Positions 25,767-35,792 of a stretch of DNA of 64,000 nucleotides are shown here, piece by piece. The position numbers and the translations under genes were made by a program. Positions within the stretch are counted from its first letter, which is position 1. Each line of letters begins with the position of its first letter. The notes under the pieces were generated by a model. It ran no database searches. It was given only the letters and a program-made list of their open reading frames with translations, and was not told where the DNA came from. Source of the DNA: Aliivibrio fischeri (GTDB lineage Bacteria > Pseudomonadota > Gammaproteobacteria > Enterobacterales > Vibrionaceae); assembly GCF_009727955.1 (NCBI RefSeq), contig NZ_WOBR01000010.1:310001-374000 (forward strand), written 5' to 3'.

Positions 25767-26417
25767 TTAATTAAGTAAATGAGCATAAAGGTTACTCACT
25801 TTTTCACTGCATTTAGGATTCGCTTCCATTCTTTTATAATGTGCAATGGTTTTATGTAAATACTCTTGGTGCTCAGTATTGCTCAAATCCCACATTTCAG
25901 AACCTATGCAATGTAATGACTGTGTTGCTCGGTTGCTCACATGCAATACTTCATAAAATCGTTGGTTTTCTTTTACAAGCGTTTCAGAGATCAAACCAAA
26001 GCCCATTTCAATTAATTCTCGTCTTACTCTGTGATTATGCAAAACTGGGCAAAGAATAAACTCTAAATCAGCATCTTTATTGTACTGATAAATAGACCGT
26101 ACTATCTCAATAAGTAAATCGCCACCGACACCAGCAATAATAATTAAATTTTTAGAATCATTAACTAATGGAAGGTGCGCCACATCCATACAATGAACCT
26201 GCCATTGAGGTTGAATATCAGCAGCGTATTTATTAAGTCGAATTTCTAGCTCTACCATTAAGCTATCTACCACATCCACAAAATGAATCACGCTTTTGGG
26301 TTGTGAGGCTAATAAAGCCATACCTAACTGGCCATGGTCACAGCAACAGTCCCAAATATGATCATAATGGGTTGTTACTTTATTTCTGATGGTATCTAAA
26401 CGAGAGCTTAATTTCAT
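25767..26417 (-). CDS. trmK: TrmK-like tRNA (adenine-22 N1) methyltransferase
   Basis: The 216-residue protein is a Rossmann-fold methyltransferase of the TrmK family: LSSRLDTIRNKV at the N-terminus, the SAM loop WDCCCDHGQLGMALL (about 23-37), VDVVDSLM, and an IIAGVGGDLL segment near 95. The family methylates A22 N1 in some tRNAs. The C-terminal helical part is present. It is divergent from yidA and separated from hcp by the promoter region. Confidence 0.8.
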   Translation of the reverse strand: MKLSSRLDTIRNKVTTHYDHIWDCCCDHGQLGMALLASQPKSVIHFVDVVDSLMVELEIRLNKYAADIQPQWQVHCMDVAHLPLVNDSKNLIIIAGVGGDLLIEIVRSIYQYNKDADLEFILCPVLHNHRVRRELIEMGFGLISETLVKENQRFYEVLHVSNRATQSLHCIGSEMWDLSNTEHQEYLHKTIAHYKRMEANPKCSEKVSNLYAHLLN

Positions 26418-26505
26418 GAGTTTAATCTGTAGTAAAAATCAGACACAGTATATAGTATTTTTTTCATAAAAATCAGGTAAGCTACCCTATAGAATTCTTA
26501 ATCAA

Positions 26506-27327
26506 ATGGTAATGATGATGTATAAACTGATCGCGCTTGATATGGATGGCACTCTGCTTAATTCCGACAAACAAATCTCTGCAGAAAACAAAGCTGCAAT
26601 TGCCGCTGCTCGTGAAAAAGGTGTCGTTGTCGTATTGGCTTCTGGGCGCCCACTAAATGGCATGAAACCACAGCTTGAAGAACTTGGAATGACAACTGAA
26701 AACGACTACGTGCTCAGCTATAACGCATCATTAGTTCAAAAAGTGAAAAATGAAGAAGTGATCCGTAGCCAAATCATTACTGGTGCAGATGCCAAAGCCA
26801 TTGCAAAACTTGCACAAGAGCTTGGTGTTAATGTTCATGCATTTTCTCAAGAAAAAGGCTTAATTACCCCAGCACTAAGTCACTACACAGAGCATGAATC
26901 AAAAATCACAGGTATGCCAATCACAGTTATTGATTTTGAAGAACTTGCTGATGATGAACAAATACTTAAAGCCATGATGATTGATGAACCAGAACTGCTT
27001 TCTGCGGCTATCAAACAACTTCCTGAAGCACTTTATAAACAATTTACCATTGTTCAAAGTGCGCCTTTCTTCTTAGAGTTTTTAAACCCAAACAGCAACA
27101 AAGGTGTAGGTGTAGAAGCACTGGCTGATCATCTAGGTATTACCGCCGATGAAGTAATTTGCATGGGTGATGCTGGTAATGACTGGCACATGATTAAATA
27201 TGCAGGATTAGGCGTTGCAATGGCCAATGCGACCGATGACGTAAAAGAAATTGCTAACCACATTACAGTAAGCAACAACGAACATGGTGTAGCAAAAGTG
27301 ATTGAAGAGTTTGTTTTAAACGTTTAA
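26506..27327 (+). CDS. yidA: YidA-like HAD phosphatase (Cof subfamily)
   Basis: The 273-residue protein has the type IIB (Cof) plan: motif I LDMDGTLLNSD, motif II ASGRP, a large cap, and a C-terminal NKGVGVEALADHLG then MGDAGND. It closely resembles E. coli YidA, which hydrolyses sugar phosphates with broad specificity. Four in-frame ATG codons lie between 26506 and 26518 and none has a clear ribosome site, so the true start may be 12 bases later (MYKLIALD). Confidence 0.88.
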   Translation: MVMMMYKLIALDMDGTLLNSDKQISAENKAAIAAAREKGVVVVLASGRPLNGMKPQLEELGMTTENDYVLSYNASLVQKVKNEEVIRSQIITGADAKAIAKLAQELGVNVHAFSQEKGLITPALSHYTEHESKITGMPITVIDFEELADDEQILKAMMIDEPELLSAAIKQLPEALYKQFTIVQSAPFFLEFLNPNSNKGVGVEALADHLGITADEVICMGDAGNDWHMIKYAGLGVAMANATDDVKEIANHITVSNNEHGVAKVIEEFVLNV

Positions 27328-27358
27328 TTCCTTTTCATTATATAAATACAACTAAAAC

Positions 27359-27394
27359 ATAGCCCCTAGCATGAACAGACATACTAGGGGCTAT
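27359..27394. terminator. Bidirectional terminator between yidA and the MFS gene
   Basis: ATAGCCCCTAG and CTAGGGGCTAT form an 11-bp stem around a 14-base loop, with TTTT following on the plus strand. It ends yidA and the convergent GDPD-MFS transcript. Confidence 0.85.
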
Positions 27395-27423
27395 TTTATT
27401 TCTGATAAAGACTAATTACATGA

Positions 27424-28722
27424 TTACGCTTCTGATTCAACCATGTGTTTTTCGTTATCTCCACCACTATTTTTCTTCTTTAATGAAATAAGAATGAGTG
27501 AACAGACCATACCAACAACAGCAACCGTTAAACCAATGCCAAAGATCATTTGATACGCCTGAACTGCAGGATAGCTATCAATAATCCAACCATTTAATGC
27601 ATATGCCCAGAATACAGAAGCATAAGCTGCAAATGAACCAACACTCATTGCTGAACCACTGTAATCTTTAGGTACGCCCGCTTCTGCCACTGGCGCTAAA
27701 ATAATACCTTTTGCTAAGAAAATGCTAAATGAGAAGCACATTAATAGAACCATGTTCATCATTAGCATACCTTCTGATTTAGGCAGAGCAATCGTCACAC
27801 CTAAACATACCGCAGTTAATCCTAATGCAAAGAACATCATCTTAATGGAAGATTTAAATACAAAATCAGCAATTGAACCCGCAACAAGACCTGCAACAAC
27901 ACCCATTGCCCCTGTATTAATGATACCGAAAATCGCAGCTTGAGCAGTAGACAACCCGAACACAGCTTGAAGATAAGGAACCGTATAAATCAGAGTAATG
28001 TAAATCCAATATACGGTTAGAGAAGTAATTGCAGCTAACCATACCGTTGGCATTTTTAAAACGTGAATTAAGCCTTTTAACGCTTCTTTATTTTTGCTTT
28101 CACCTTGCTTAATTTCCATGTGGTTATCTGGTACGAATTTCCATACACAGAAGATCATAGGAAGAATAAGTAATGTATAGAAAACGATCGCACCTTGGAA
28201 TACTAGAATTGATCCACCAACCAATGCCATGATACCTACGATAACCGCATTCATGCTCATCTCAGCTGCACGTCGTACAGACTCTAGTAACCCAAATGCC
28301 ATCCCTTTATTTCTATCGCCAGACATTAACGTCACACCATTCACAACGGCAGGCCAGAATGCAGCGTCAACTAAGCCCCAAATACCTGCAATAACAACCA
28401 GTACGCTAAAGCCAGGCTCTAAGAAAATGATCGCCATCATACTTAAAAAACGAATCGACAAACTGGTAATTAAAATGGATTTGACAGAAAAACGATTATT
28501 GACCCAACCAGCTGGAATATAGAAGAACATTGCTGAGCCTATCAGCGTAAATAAGATCCCCATCTGGGTATTATCTATTTTTAGTACTTCTAATAATAAA
28601 TTATAAAATGTCCCTTTAAAGGCTTCAAAAGCCGAGTAAATAATTTGCCCTGACATCACGACAGAGAAAAAGCCAAATAGCTGATTTCGACTGGTAAATC
28701 CAATCTTTTCAAATAAGTTCAT
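27424..28722 (-). CDS. MFS transporter, GlpT/YihN-like
   Basis: The 432-residue protein has 12 hydrophobic segments and an MFS fold with the fragment NNRFSVKSILITSL after helix 2. It most resembles the YihN/GlpT branch that moves organophosphates or related anions, but the substrate is not determined from sequence. It follows a glycerophosphodiesterase gene by 41 bases on the same strand, which suggests a glycerophosphodiester or glycerol phosphate substrate. Confidence 0.8.
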   Translation of the reverse strand: MNLFEKIGFTSRNQLFGFFSVVMSGQIIYSAFEAFKGTFYNLLLEVLKIDNTQMGILFTLIGSAMFFYIPAGWVNNRFSVKSILITSLSIRFLSMMAIIFLEPGFSVLVVIAGIWGLVDAAFWPAVVNGVTLMSGDRNKGMAFGLLESVRRAAEMSMNAVIVGIMALVGGSILVFQGAIVFYTLLILPMIFCVWKFVPDNHMEIKQGESKNKEALKGLIHVLKMPTVWLAAITSLTVYWIYITLIYTVPYLQAVFGLSTAQAAIFGIINTGAMGVVAGLVAGSIADFVFKSSIKMMFFALGLTAVCLGVTIALPKSEGMLMMNMVLLMCFSFSIFLAKGIILAPVAEAGVPKDYSGSAMSVGSFAAYASVFWAYALNGWIIDSYPAVQAYQMIFGIGLTVAVVGMVCSLILISLKKKNSGGDNEKHMVESEA

Positions 28723-28763
28723 TTGAGCAATCCTTTCACGTTATTGAATTATTAGTTTTGTTA

Positions 28764-29507
28764 TTATTGTTTTGCTTTGTATTTAGAAGGAAACTTATGA
28801 GCGATATCAGTACAAATACCATCTACGCCCCAATTGAAAAGTTCATTTGCACGAGCCAAATCATTCACCGTCCAAACATTTACTTTAATACCTGATGCTT
28901 TAAATTTTTGCACCATATCTCGAGTTAGCCCTTTCTCTTCAGGGTGAATATAGTCAGCTTGGCACCACTCAATAATCGAATTCCAGTCATCCCACAATGT
29001 ATGGCTTTCAAAAAGACATGCTACTTTCGTTTCTGGGCTTTTGCGCTTAAATTCAGATAAAACAAGGTGGTTAAAACTTGAAATAATCAATTCTCGTTCT
29101 GGGTTTAATTCTTTAAGTGCAGAGATTAAATTATCAATCAACAAATGACTTAACTTAGCGCTAGCTGAACATGATTTAATTTCAATATTGAGATTCAGCT
29201 CTTTTTCGTTCGCTAATGTGATTAATTGCTGAATCGTCGGTAAACGCTCATCAATATAATCATCACTAAACCAACTGCCAGCATCAATAGAAGATAAATC
29301 AGCGCTGCTAATATCACATAGGCGACCACTTTTATCTGTACAACGATCTAATGTATCGTCATGAGATATGATCACAGTGCCATCTTGTAGAATATCGACA
29401 TCACATTCAAACCATTGAACACCATGATCTTTACATAATGAGAATGCTGAAAGCGTATTTTCAGGAGCCAGAGAAGACATTCCACGATGAGCTATTAATG
29501 TTTTCAT
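28764..29507 (-). CDS. Glycerophosphodiester phosphodiesterase (UgpQ-like)
   Basis: The enzyme cleaves glycerophosphodiesters to glycerol 3-phosphate and an alcohol. The 247-residue TIM-barrel carries AHRGMSSLAPENTLSAF (catalytic His and Glu), ECDVDILQDG, SHDDTLDRCT and a late NVWTVND segment. No signal peptide is visible, so it is cytoplasmic like UgpQ. It is the first gene of a two-gene transcript with the MFS transporter. Confidence 0.9.
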   Translation of the reverse strand: MKTLIAHRGMSSLAPENTLSAFSLCKDHGVQWFECDVDILQDGTVIISHDDTLDRCTDKSGRLCDISSADLSSIDAGSWFSDDYIDERLPTIQQLITLANEKELNLNIEIKSCSASAKLSHLLIDNLISALKELNPERELIISSFNHLVLSEFKRKSPETKVACLFESHTLWDDWNSIIEWCQADYIHPEEKGLTRDMVQKFKASGIKVNVWTVNDLARANELFNWGVDGICTDIAHKFPSKYKAKQ

Positions 29508-29884
29508 TGTTAACCTATTTCACGTGTTAAAAGATAGAAATAATAATAACGCTTAGGTCATTGCATAAATGTGACAGAAACGAACAAAATGCGCATTCGA
29601 ACGCTCGAATTGGAACTTTTATTACTTTTTGCAGCAAAGTTAACAATATTAATCACTAAAAATAAGCGGCTGCAATAAATTTATCATCTATTAGGCGCTA
29701 CCCATTTAGTAGTAAAAACTGTTTACACCCTAAGTTTCAACAAAATAAGTAAACTCTTAATTCATTAGTTAACTATATAATTGAATTTATTTTTCATGAA
29801 CTCTATCGCTAATACTGCTTTTTAATAAATAAAAAAATGGCACTTCATCAATGATAAAGTGCCATTAATTTTAACTTTATTATT
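29508..29884. other. 377-base intergenic region
   Basis: Contains the promoter of the GDPD-MFS transcript at its left end and the terminator of the cyclase operon at 29836-29866. In between I see AT-rich sequence without RNA gene, repeat or further ORF. Confidence 0.6.
29836..29866 (-). terminator. Terminator of the binding-protein/cyclase operon
   Basis: On the minus strand AATGGCACTT pairs with AAGTGCCATT around an 11-base loop and is followed by T residues, just downstream of the cyclase stop codon. Confidence 0.88.
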
Positions 29885-31855
29885 TTACTGCTGGTAATAC
29901 ACTTTCTTTTCACGATACATATGTTCATCAGCAACAGTGAACATTTTAAATAAATCCGTTTTATCTGAACATGACCACCCAATAGAATAGTGGGCTGGAT
30001 AAGAGTTCCCCTCTTTATCTAAAAATGAAAGTCCTTTTTGGTTAACTCTCAACTTATCAGATAACGTAATGCACTCACTCTGCGTAACGTTTTCAACAAG
30101 TAGAACAAATTCATCACCACCAATACGATAAAACTTAATATCACTCGATAATAATTGAGCGATATTGTGGCAACTGGCTTTAATTAGCTCATCACCAGTA
30201 CTATGTCCATATTGATCATTGATGGTTTTTAACCCATTAACATCTAAAATGAATAATCCAAAATGCCAAGTTGCTTTAGAATCTCTATAACGTTGTTGAT
30301 AATGCGTTAAGTCTTCATCAAACGCTTTTCTGTTTCCGCATGCGAGTAATACATCCGTTCTTGCAATATCAGCAAGCTCTAACCAAGACGATAATTGCTT
30401 TATAAATAGCTCAAATACCAATACCTGTTTTTCTAATGCTTCTGTAGATACAAAATGCAAACTCGCCAACACTTTATAATTGCTAGCAACTATTTCAATA
30501 CCTGCATTATCACCTAAAGGATCAAAGCTGAGTTTCCAAACCGTCTCCGGAAACAATTTACTCAGTTGTTGTTCAACCTTTGCGGGAACATCATGAAAAT
30601 CTAATGCTTTATATTCCGAACCAAACTCAATCACTGCAGCTAAGTTGTTCTTGTTTACCTCTTCACGAAACAAAGCATCACTAATTAAAGCCGTTTGTTT
30701 TTTTACTTGAACTTCCAGCTCTTGATTAAATGATGATAATTTTTCATTACTTAATTCAATTAAGTTCTTAGATTCATTTAACTCTTCGTTTTTCTTCTTA
30801 AGTTCCAATAATTGATTACGAATCGTTAAACTCATTGTTTTTAATACAATTGCCATTCGTTCAAATTCGCTAAACTGAAAACGTTTCTCTCGTTTATTCG
30901 GTTTATTAGACGCGTAACTAACAATGGTATCTTCCATCTCAAGAAATTCTTTTGAAATCCAACGAGTGATCCCCATCGCTACCAAAATGACGGTAATAAG
31001 TGTCCAACCAATAACGGTGAATAGAGCTAATAAAGACGACTTCATGTCCTTTAAGCGTGACACATCAGAAAATTGGTACGTTATATCTAATGTCAGCGAT
31101 GATGAAAATGAAGGATTATTTAATATAAAGATACGCTCAAGTGCGCCATCTTTAGTTTTCGATTGCTCAATTTCATGTTCTTCATGTCCAACATGTTGAT
31201 TTAATTTAAAGTTCTCATCTTTAAACAGGAAATGTTGGAAATGCTGCTCAATTGTCTCAAATGAAATAAGCACAACAACATAGCCAGATGCTCGATATCG
31301 TCCAGAGCCTTCCAAATTATATGCCAGCATCGGCGTGACTAAAGCAATACCTTTCGTAGATGGCAGTCCTTTAATTAAATTAGGCTCTGAATAAAAAAGA
31401 GTTTTAGTTAACCCTTTCTCATATATTGTATTATCAATACTTATAGCCTTTAATAGCTGACTATTCTCAAAGTGATATGGACGGCCATTTAAATTATAGA
31501 GTGGCTCCCACTTATCATTAAGAATATAAACACTGTTTATCAGACGTGATAATTCACTAAAGCGCGTTAAATTGTGTCTAACCACACTTGAATAAAGAAT
31601 ATTATCTAGCGCTTGAATATTGAATCGATCACGCGATAACCAATTCAAACTTTGTTGAATACGATCAAACTCCACCACTATCTCTTGCGCAATAGTAGAT
31701 ACGGCATTTTGGATCTGTTGTTCTTTTTGATTAAATAGTGTTTCACCTATGCTATTAGTTAAAAATTGACTAATAAATATCAATGGCACTAGCGAGCAAA
31801 TAATCAAAACGTAAGTAAATGCTTTGCGTAAACTCACATATGGGCGAGAGATCAT
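29885..31855 (-). CDS. Membrane diguanylate cyclase with periplasmic sensor
   Basis: The 656-residue protein synthesises cyclic di-GMP if active. Membrane helices lie near residues 10-32 and 275-295, flanking a periplasmic sensor of about 240 residues. A coiled-coil linker (about 345-390) and a further domain precede the C-terminal GGDEF domain (about 495-655), whose active loop GGDEF is intact (YRIGGDEFVLLV). The RxxD inhibitory site expected five residues before it is absent. The start overlaps the upstream binding-protein stop by four bases (ATGA), so the sensor is made together with that protein. Confidence 0.9.
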   Translation of the reverse strand: MISRPYVSLRKAFTYVLIICSLVPLIFISQFLTNSIGETLFNQKEQQIQNAVSTIAQEIVVEFDRIQQSLNWLSRDRFNIQALDNILYSSVVRHNLTRFSELSRLINSVYILNDKWEPLYNLNGRPYHFENSQLLKAISIDNTIYEKGLTKTLFYSEPNLIKGLPSTKGIALVTPMLAYNLEGSGRYRASGYVVVLISFETIEQHFQHFLFKDENFKLNQHVGHEEHEIEQSKTKDGALERIFILNNPSFSSSLTLDITYQFSDVSRLKDMKSSLLALFTVIGWTLITVILVAMGITRWISKEFLEMEDTIVSYASNKPNKREKRFQFSEFERMAIVLKTMSLTIRNQLLELKKKNEELNESKNLIELSNEKLSSFNQELEVQVKKQTALISDALFREEVNKNNLAAVIEFGSEYKALDFHDVPAKVEQQLSKLFPETVWKLSFDPLGDNAGIEIVASNYKVLASLHFVSTEALEKQVLVFELFIKQLSSWLELADIARTDVLLACGNRKAFDEDLTHYQQRYRDSKATWHFGLFILDVNGLKTINDQYGHSTGDELIKASCHNIAQLLSSDIKFYRIGGDEFVLLVENVTQSECITLSDKLRVNQKGLSFLDKEGNSYPAHYSIGWSCSDKTDLFKMFTVADEHMYREKKVYYQQ

Positions 31856-33015
31856 GATCCTTCTACCTTTTCAGAAAAACGATCAATTAATTGATTAATG
31901 TAAAGCATGGTTTCTTCTTTAGGCATACCATCGGAATAACGAGATACGCCTCTTGCTAGAGCTTCCCAAATAAATGAAACGCGTACACTTGTGGGCATTG
32001 GCTGTGATCTCAAATACTGCTGATACACCGAATACATCACTTCTTGCTCAGGTTGTATTGATACTTGGTTCACTTCTGTTGAAGCCGAAATATATTGATG
32101 CTCATTGATTAATTTAGTCAAAAATACCTTATCTTGAACCATGGTTAGCAACTTCTTAATCATCATTCTTTTTGCAGGGTTCTGTAATGCTGTTTTCGTT
32201 ATCATTAGTACTTTACCAGCAGATAAAGATTTCATTGGTATACCACGATAACTTGGCAGAGAAGTGATACCAAGATTGTCCCCAAATTTTTCACGTAAAT
32301 CACTTACCGCCCAATCTCCATCGATCAAATATGACGCTTTACCGTCAATAAATAACTGTCGACTACATAAGCTGTTACATTGAGAACCTAAGTGATTCAG
32401 TCTCACTAATTCATGAAAGAAAACTAAGGTATTCATGCATTTACGATCTTTAAAATGAACCTGATCTAGAGGAATATCTGGATGAAATAAACTAAAAAAA
32501 GCCGAGAAAAAATACATATCACGTGAGCTAAACGCTATCTGTGTTTTATTCGGTTCCTTGGCTGACAAAGCTTGTAATTGCTCCCACTGAGTAATCGGCT
32601 CTGGAGTTTTACTCTTATCGTAAAAGAGCATTAAATGATTACCAAGAAAAAGGGGAAGTCCCATATAGCTATCACCCACCATTGCACTTTGACGTGCAGC
32701 AGGTTCTAATTGATCTTGCTTTATCCAAACTTTTGGAATAGGTGAAATACCTATAAATTTATGAAGCCCAAGAAAATCAGAAGGCACCCATGCTACATCA
32801 GGCATGTAGTTTTTAGATCTTGATGCTAAAAGTAACTCTGCTTTCATTTCATCAATTGAAAATTTACGGATCATCAATTGATTTCCCGTTCTAGCTTCAA
32901 ATTCTACAGCTAACTCCTGATCAACGTTATCACCAAATGCACTCCAAAATTCAAGTACTTCCGCTTTCGATACAAATGAAATAGATAATAATATAAGAAT
33001 GAAGAATTTAGGCAT
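31852..33015 (-). CDS. Periplasmic solute-binding protein (family 1) paired with a cyclase
   Basis: The 387-residue protein has a signal peptide (cleavage near SKA-EV) and the family 1 extracellular solute-binding fold, with an N-terminal LEFWSAFGDNVDQELAVEFE segment as in carbohydrate-binding MalE-type proteins. Four cysteines between about 200 and 230 may form disulfides. No ABC permease or ATPase lies nearby. The next gene is a membrane cyclase sharing an ATGA overlap, so this protein probably presents a ligand to the sensor rather than feeding a transporter. The ligand is unknown. Confidence 0.85.
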   Translation of the reverse strand: MPKFFILILLSISFVSKAEVLEFWSAFGDNVDQELAVEFEARTGNQLMIRKFSIDEMKAELLLASRSKNYMPDVAWVPSDFLGLHKFIGISPIPKVWIKQDQLEPAARQSAMVGDSYMGLPLFLGNHLMLFYDKSKTPEPITQWEQLQALSAKEPNKTQIAFSSRDMYFFSAFFSLFHPDIPLDQVHFKDRKCMNTLVFFHELVRLNHLGSQCNSLCSRQLFIDGKASYLIDGDWAVSDLREKFGDNLGITSLPSYRGIPMKSLSAGKVLMITKTALQNPAKRMMIKKLLTMVQDKVFLTKLINEHQYISASTEVNQVSIQPEQEVMYSVYQQYLRSQPMPTSVRVSFIWEALARGVSRYSDGMPKEETMLYINQLIDRFSEKVEGS

Positions 33016-33279
33016 GGGATTGTATTTAAAAGTCAGCTAAAAGTAGAAAAAATGCAGAGTAAATCAGTGCAGTTTAAGGCTGAGCATTATATCAGATAAA
33101 GCTTAGTTTACCTCTCTCTATTTATAAAATACTACTTTAGGAGTCAGTCTTTTCATTGATATTTATAATATACACACCAAGTTATTTCCAAAACAGAAAA
33201 TACTATTTGAATTAATTTCACTAACAGAAACCATTAGACTTCATTAGAATATATCCATACTAATAAAAAGGGTTTTATC

Positions 33280-34806
33280 ATGAGTCAAGAACGTTTCTAT
33301 AGCATCATTACTGATGCAAATCTGTCACCAAAACAAAAATCAAATTACTTAGCATTAGAAGCTGAAGCAAGTTTGCCTTATATGGATATCAATACTGAAA
33401 CTCGTAAAGCAATGGATGACGGCGTTCTTTGTGATATGTTTGAAGGCCATGCCCCTTTTAAACCACGTTATGTATTACCAGATTACGCTAAGTTTTTAAC
33501 TCAAGGTTCAGAATATTTAGAGTTAAGCCCAGCAGAAAATTTTGATGATGCATTAAATTTACTCACCATCATTTATCATCATGTCCCTTCTGTTACTTCT
33601 ATTCCTGTTTATCTTGGTCAACTTGATACTGTACTTCTGCCTTATGTTGGCGCCCTTAGCGATGAAGAAATTTACCAAAAAATAAAACGTTTTTGGATCA
33701 TGTTAGATCGCACTCTTCCTGATGCATTCATGCACGTTAACATCGGTCCAACTGACAATATTATTTGTCGCACCATCTTACGCGTTGATGCTGAATTAAA
33801 ACAAATAGCTCCAAACTTAACCTTTATGTATGACGCTGACATCACACCAGATGATCTACTGCGCCAAGCCGCATCTAACATTTGTGAATGCAGCAAGCCT
33901 CACATTGCTAACTACCCTGTGCATGCACAAGCGTACAATAATACAGGCTTTGGTATTGTTAGTTGTTATAACTCACTACCTCTTGCTGGTGGCTCAAACA
34001 CCTTAGTTCGTATGAACTTAAAAGAAGCCGCAAAAAAAGCAGAAAGCAAAGCCGACTTTGTTGAGAATATACTGCCGCATTATTGCACCATTATGTTTGG
34101 GTTAATTGAAACTCGTAGTGCTTTCTTACATGAAAAATCAAACTTCTTTGAAGGGTTCTTAACGAAAGAAGGCCTTATCAATGAAGACCGCTTTGCCCCT
34201 ATGTTCGGTATTTATGGCATGGCTGAAGCGGTTGATATTTTGATGGAAAAAGAAGGTATCGAAGCCAAATATGGTCATGATGAAATTGCAAACCAATTAG
34301 GTCATGCGATTTCTAAGCAATTATCAGAAATCGTTGATGAGACAGATGTAAAATACGGCTATCACGGCAAAGCACTGCTTCATGCTCAAGGTGGTATCAG
34401 TTTAGATATCGATGTTACACCTGGTGTTCGTATTCCTTATGGTACAGAACCTGACCCTGTTAGCTATGTACAAGCAACCGTTGGCCACCACCAATATTAC
34501 ACCTCTGGCATTAGTGATATTTTAACCATTGATGAAACCGTAAAATCAAACCCAGAAGCCATGTTTAATTTAGCTAAAGGGGCATTACAATTAGGTTATC
34601 GTGAGTTTACAGCTAACGTTGCTTCAAATGATTTAGTTCGAATCACTGGCTACATGGTGAAATTATCTGATATAGCGAAATACGATGCTGAAGGCTCACG
34701 CACCAATACCACTTTCTTAGGTGCTGAGGCCGCGAAAAACACCGAGGTACTAAACCGTACACCACGTGTAGTGGCATTAGAAACGACACCCACATACGCT
34801 AAGTAG
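33280..34806 (+). CDS. yjjI: YjjI-family glycyl radical enzyme
   Basis: The 508-residue protein matches YjjI. Near the C-terminus RITGYMV carries the glycyl radical glycine in the general R-x-x-G-[FWY] form. Upstream IVSCYNSLPL probably holds the catalytic cysteine. The reaction is not known. The activase gene follows after eight bases, so the pair is active only without oxygen. An upstream TTGATATTTATAAT near 33158 is only a weak FNR-like sequence. Confidence 0.9.
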   Translation: MSQERFYSIITDANLSPKQKSNYLALEAEASLPYMDINTETRKAMDDGVLCDMFEGHAPFKPRYVLPDYAKFLTQGSEYLELSPAENFDDALNLLTIIYHHVPSVTSIPVYLGQLDTVLLPYVGALSDEEIYQKIKRFWIMLDRTLPDAFMHVNIGPTDNIICRTILRVDAELKQIAPNLTFMYDADITPDDLLRQAASNICECSKPHIANYPVHAQAYNNTGFGIVSCYNSLPLAGGSNTLVRMNLKEAAKKAESKADFVENILPHYCTIMFGLIETRSAFLHEKSNFFEGFLTKEGLINEDRFAPMFGIYGMAEAVDILMEKEGIEAKYGHDEIANQLGHAISKQLSEIVDETDVKYGYHGKALLHAQGGISLDIDVTPGVRIPYGTEPDPVSYVQATVGHHQYYTSGISDILTIDETVKSNPEAMFNLAKGALQLGYREFTANVASNDLVRITGYMVKLSDIAKYDAEGSRTNTTFLGAEAAKNTEVLNRTPRVVALETTPTYAK

Positions 34807-34814
34807 CTGCATTT

Positions 34815-35726
34815 ATGGTTAACACTGCCCTTTTAAACGGTGATAACGTCAACTATAAAAAAACAGGAATAGTCAGTAAAGTACTGACCTTTTCTTGTGT
34901 TGATGGACCTGGTAATCGCCTTGTGATCTTCTTGCAAGGCTGTAACTATGACTGCATTACTTGTCATAACCCTCATACAATAAACCATTGTGATCACTGT
35001 GGTGATTGCTTCGCTCATTGCCCGACTAACGCATTAACGTTTGATGATTCACCAAGCCCAAAAGTCATCTGGAATGAATCTTTGTGCACTCAGTGTGACA
35101 AATGCATTGATGTTTGCCCAAGTAAATCGAATCCTAAAATCACTCTCTATTCGGTTCAACAATTACTTGAGTTAACTAAAAAATATGCGCCCTTTTTAAG
35201 TGGCGTGACAGTTTCAGGCGGAGAAGCGACACTGCAACTTCCCTTTATTATTGAGTATTTTAAAGCGATTAAAAGCACTGATGCTTTACGCCATTTAACC
35301 TGTTTTATTGATAGCAACGGCAGTTTGTCTGAGCAAGGTTGGAACAAAGTTCTCCCCTACTTAGATGGTACGATGATTGACTTAAAAGCATGGCAAAACG
35401 ATACGCATTTATGGTTAGTTGGTAGAGACAATCATCGGGTATTACACACAATCAATCTACTAGCTCAGCACAACAAGCTGCACGAAGTACGATTACTGTA
35501 TATTCCAAACAAAACTGACTTATTAACTGAGATTGATGCCGTTAGTGAATACCTAAAAACATTACCAAAACATATTCAAATCCGATTAAATGCTTTTCAA
35601 CATCACGGTGTCATTGGAGAGGCATTAACATGGAATAAGTGCTGTAAAACACAAATGGAAGAATTTGAAGCTAATCTAGTGCAGCGATTAGGTCGTGAAG
35701 TGATAACTCCATCTATTTACACTTAA
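34815..35726 (+). CDS. yjjW: YjjW-family glycyl radical enzyme activase (radical SAM)
   Basis: The activase installs the glycyl radical on YjjI. The radical SAM cluster is CNYDCITC (C-x3-C-x2-C) near residue 43. Two ferredoxin-like motifs follow: CDHCGDCFAHCP and CTQCDKCIDVCP. A VSGGEATLQ segment sits near residue 135. The length of 303 is normal. It is transcribed with yjjI and precedes gntR. Confidence 0.92.
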   Translation: MVNTALLNGDNVNYKKTGIVSKVLTFSCVDGPGNRLVIFLQGCNYDCITCHNPHTINHCDHCGDCFAHCPTNALTFDDSPSPKVIWNESLCTQCDKCIDVCPSKSNPKITLYSVQQLLELTKKYAPFLSGVTVSGGEATLQLPFIIEYFKAIKSTDALRHLTCFIDSNGSLSEQGWNKVLPYLDGTMIDLKAWQNDTHLWLVGRDNHRVLHTINLLAQHNKLHEVRLLYIPNKTDLLTEIDAVSEYLKTLPKHIQIRLNAFQHHGVIGEALTWNKCCKTQMEEFEANLVQRLGREVITPSIYT

Positions 35727-35762
35727 ACAAACCATTGATTCATAAAGAAAGCCTCAGTTATA

Positions 35763-35777
35763 ATGTTACTGTAACAT
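35763..35777. promoter_or_regulatory. GntR-type operator before gntR
   Basis: ATGTTACTGTAACAT is a perfect palindrome around one central base and differs from the GntR consensus ATGTTACCGGTAACAT by a one-base-shorter centre. It lies 16 bases before the gntR start, consistent with autorepression. Confidence 0.7.
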
Positions 35778-35792
35778 TAACTAAGGCTTATT

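Noticed and set aside
33158-33175. TTGATATTTATAAT as FNR site for yjjI
   Set aside because: Only the left half matches the consensus. Anaerobic control is plausible from the enzyme type but this site does not show it.
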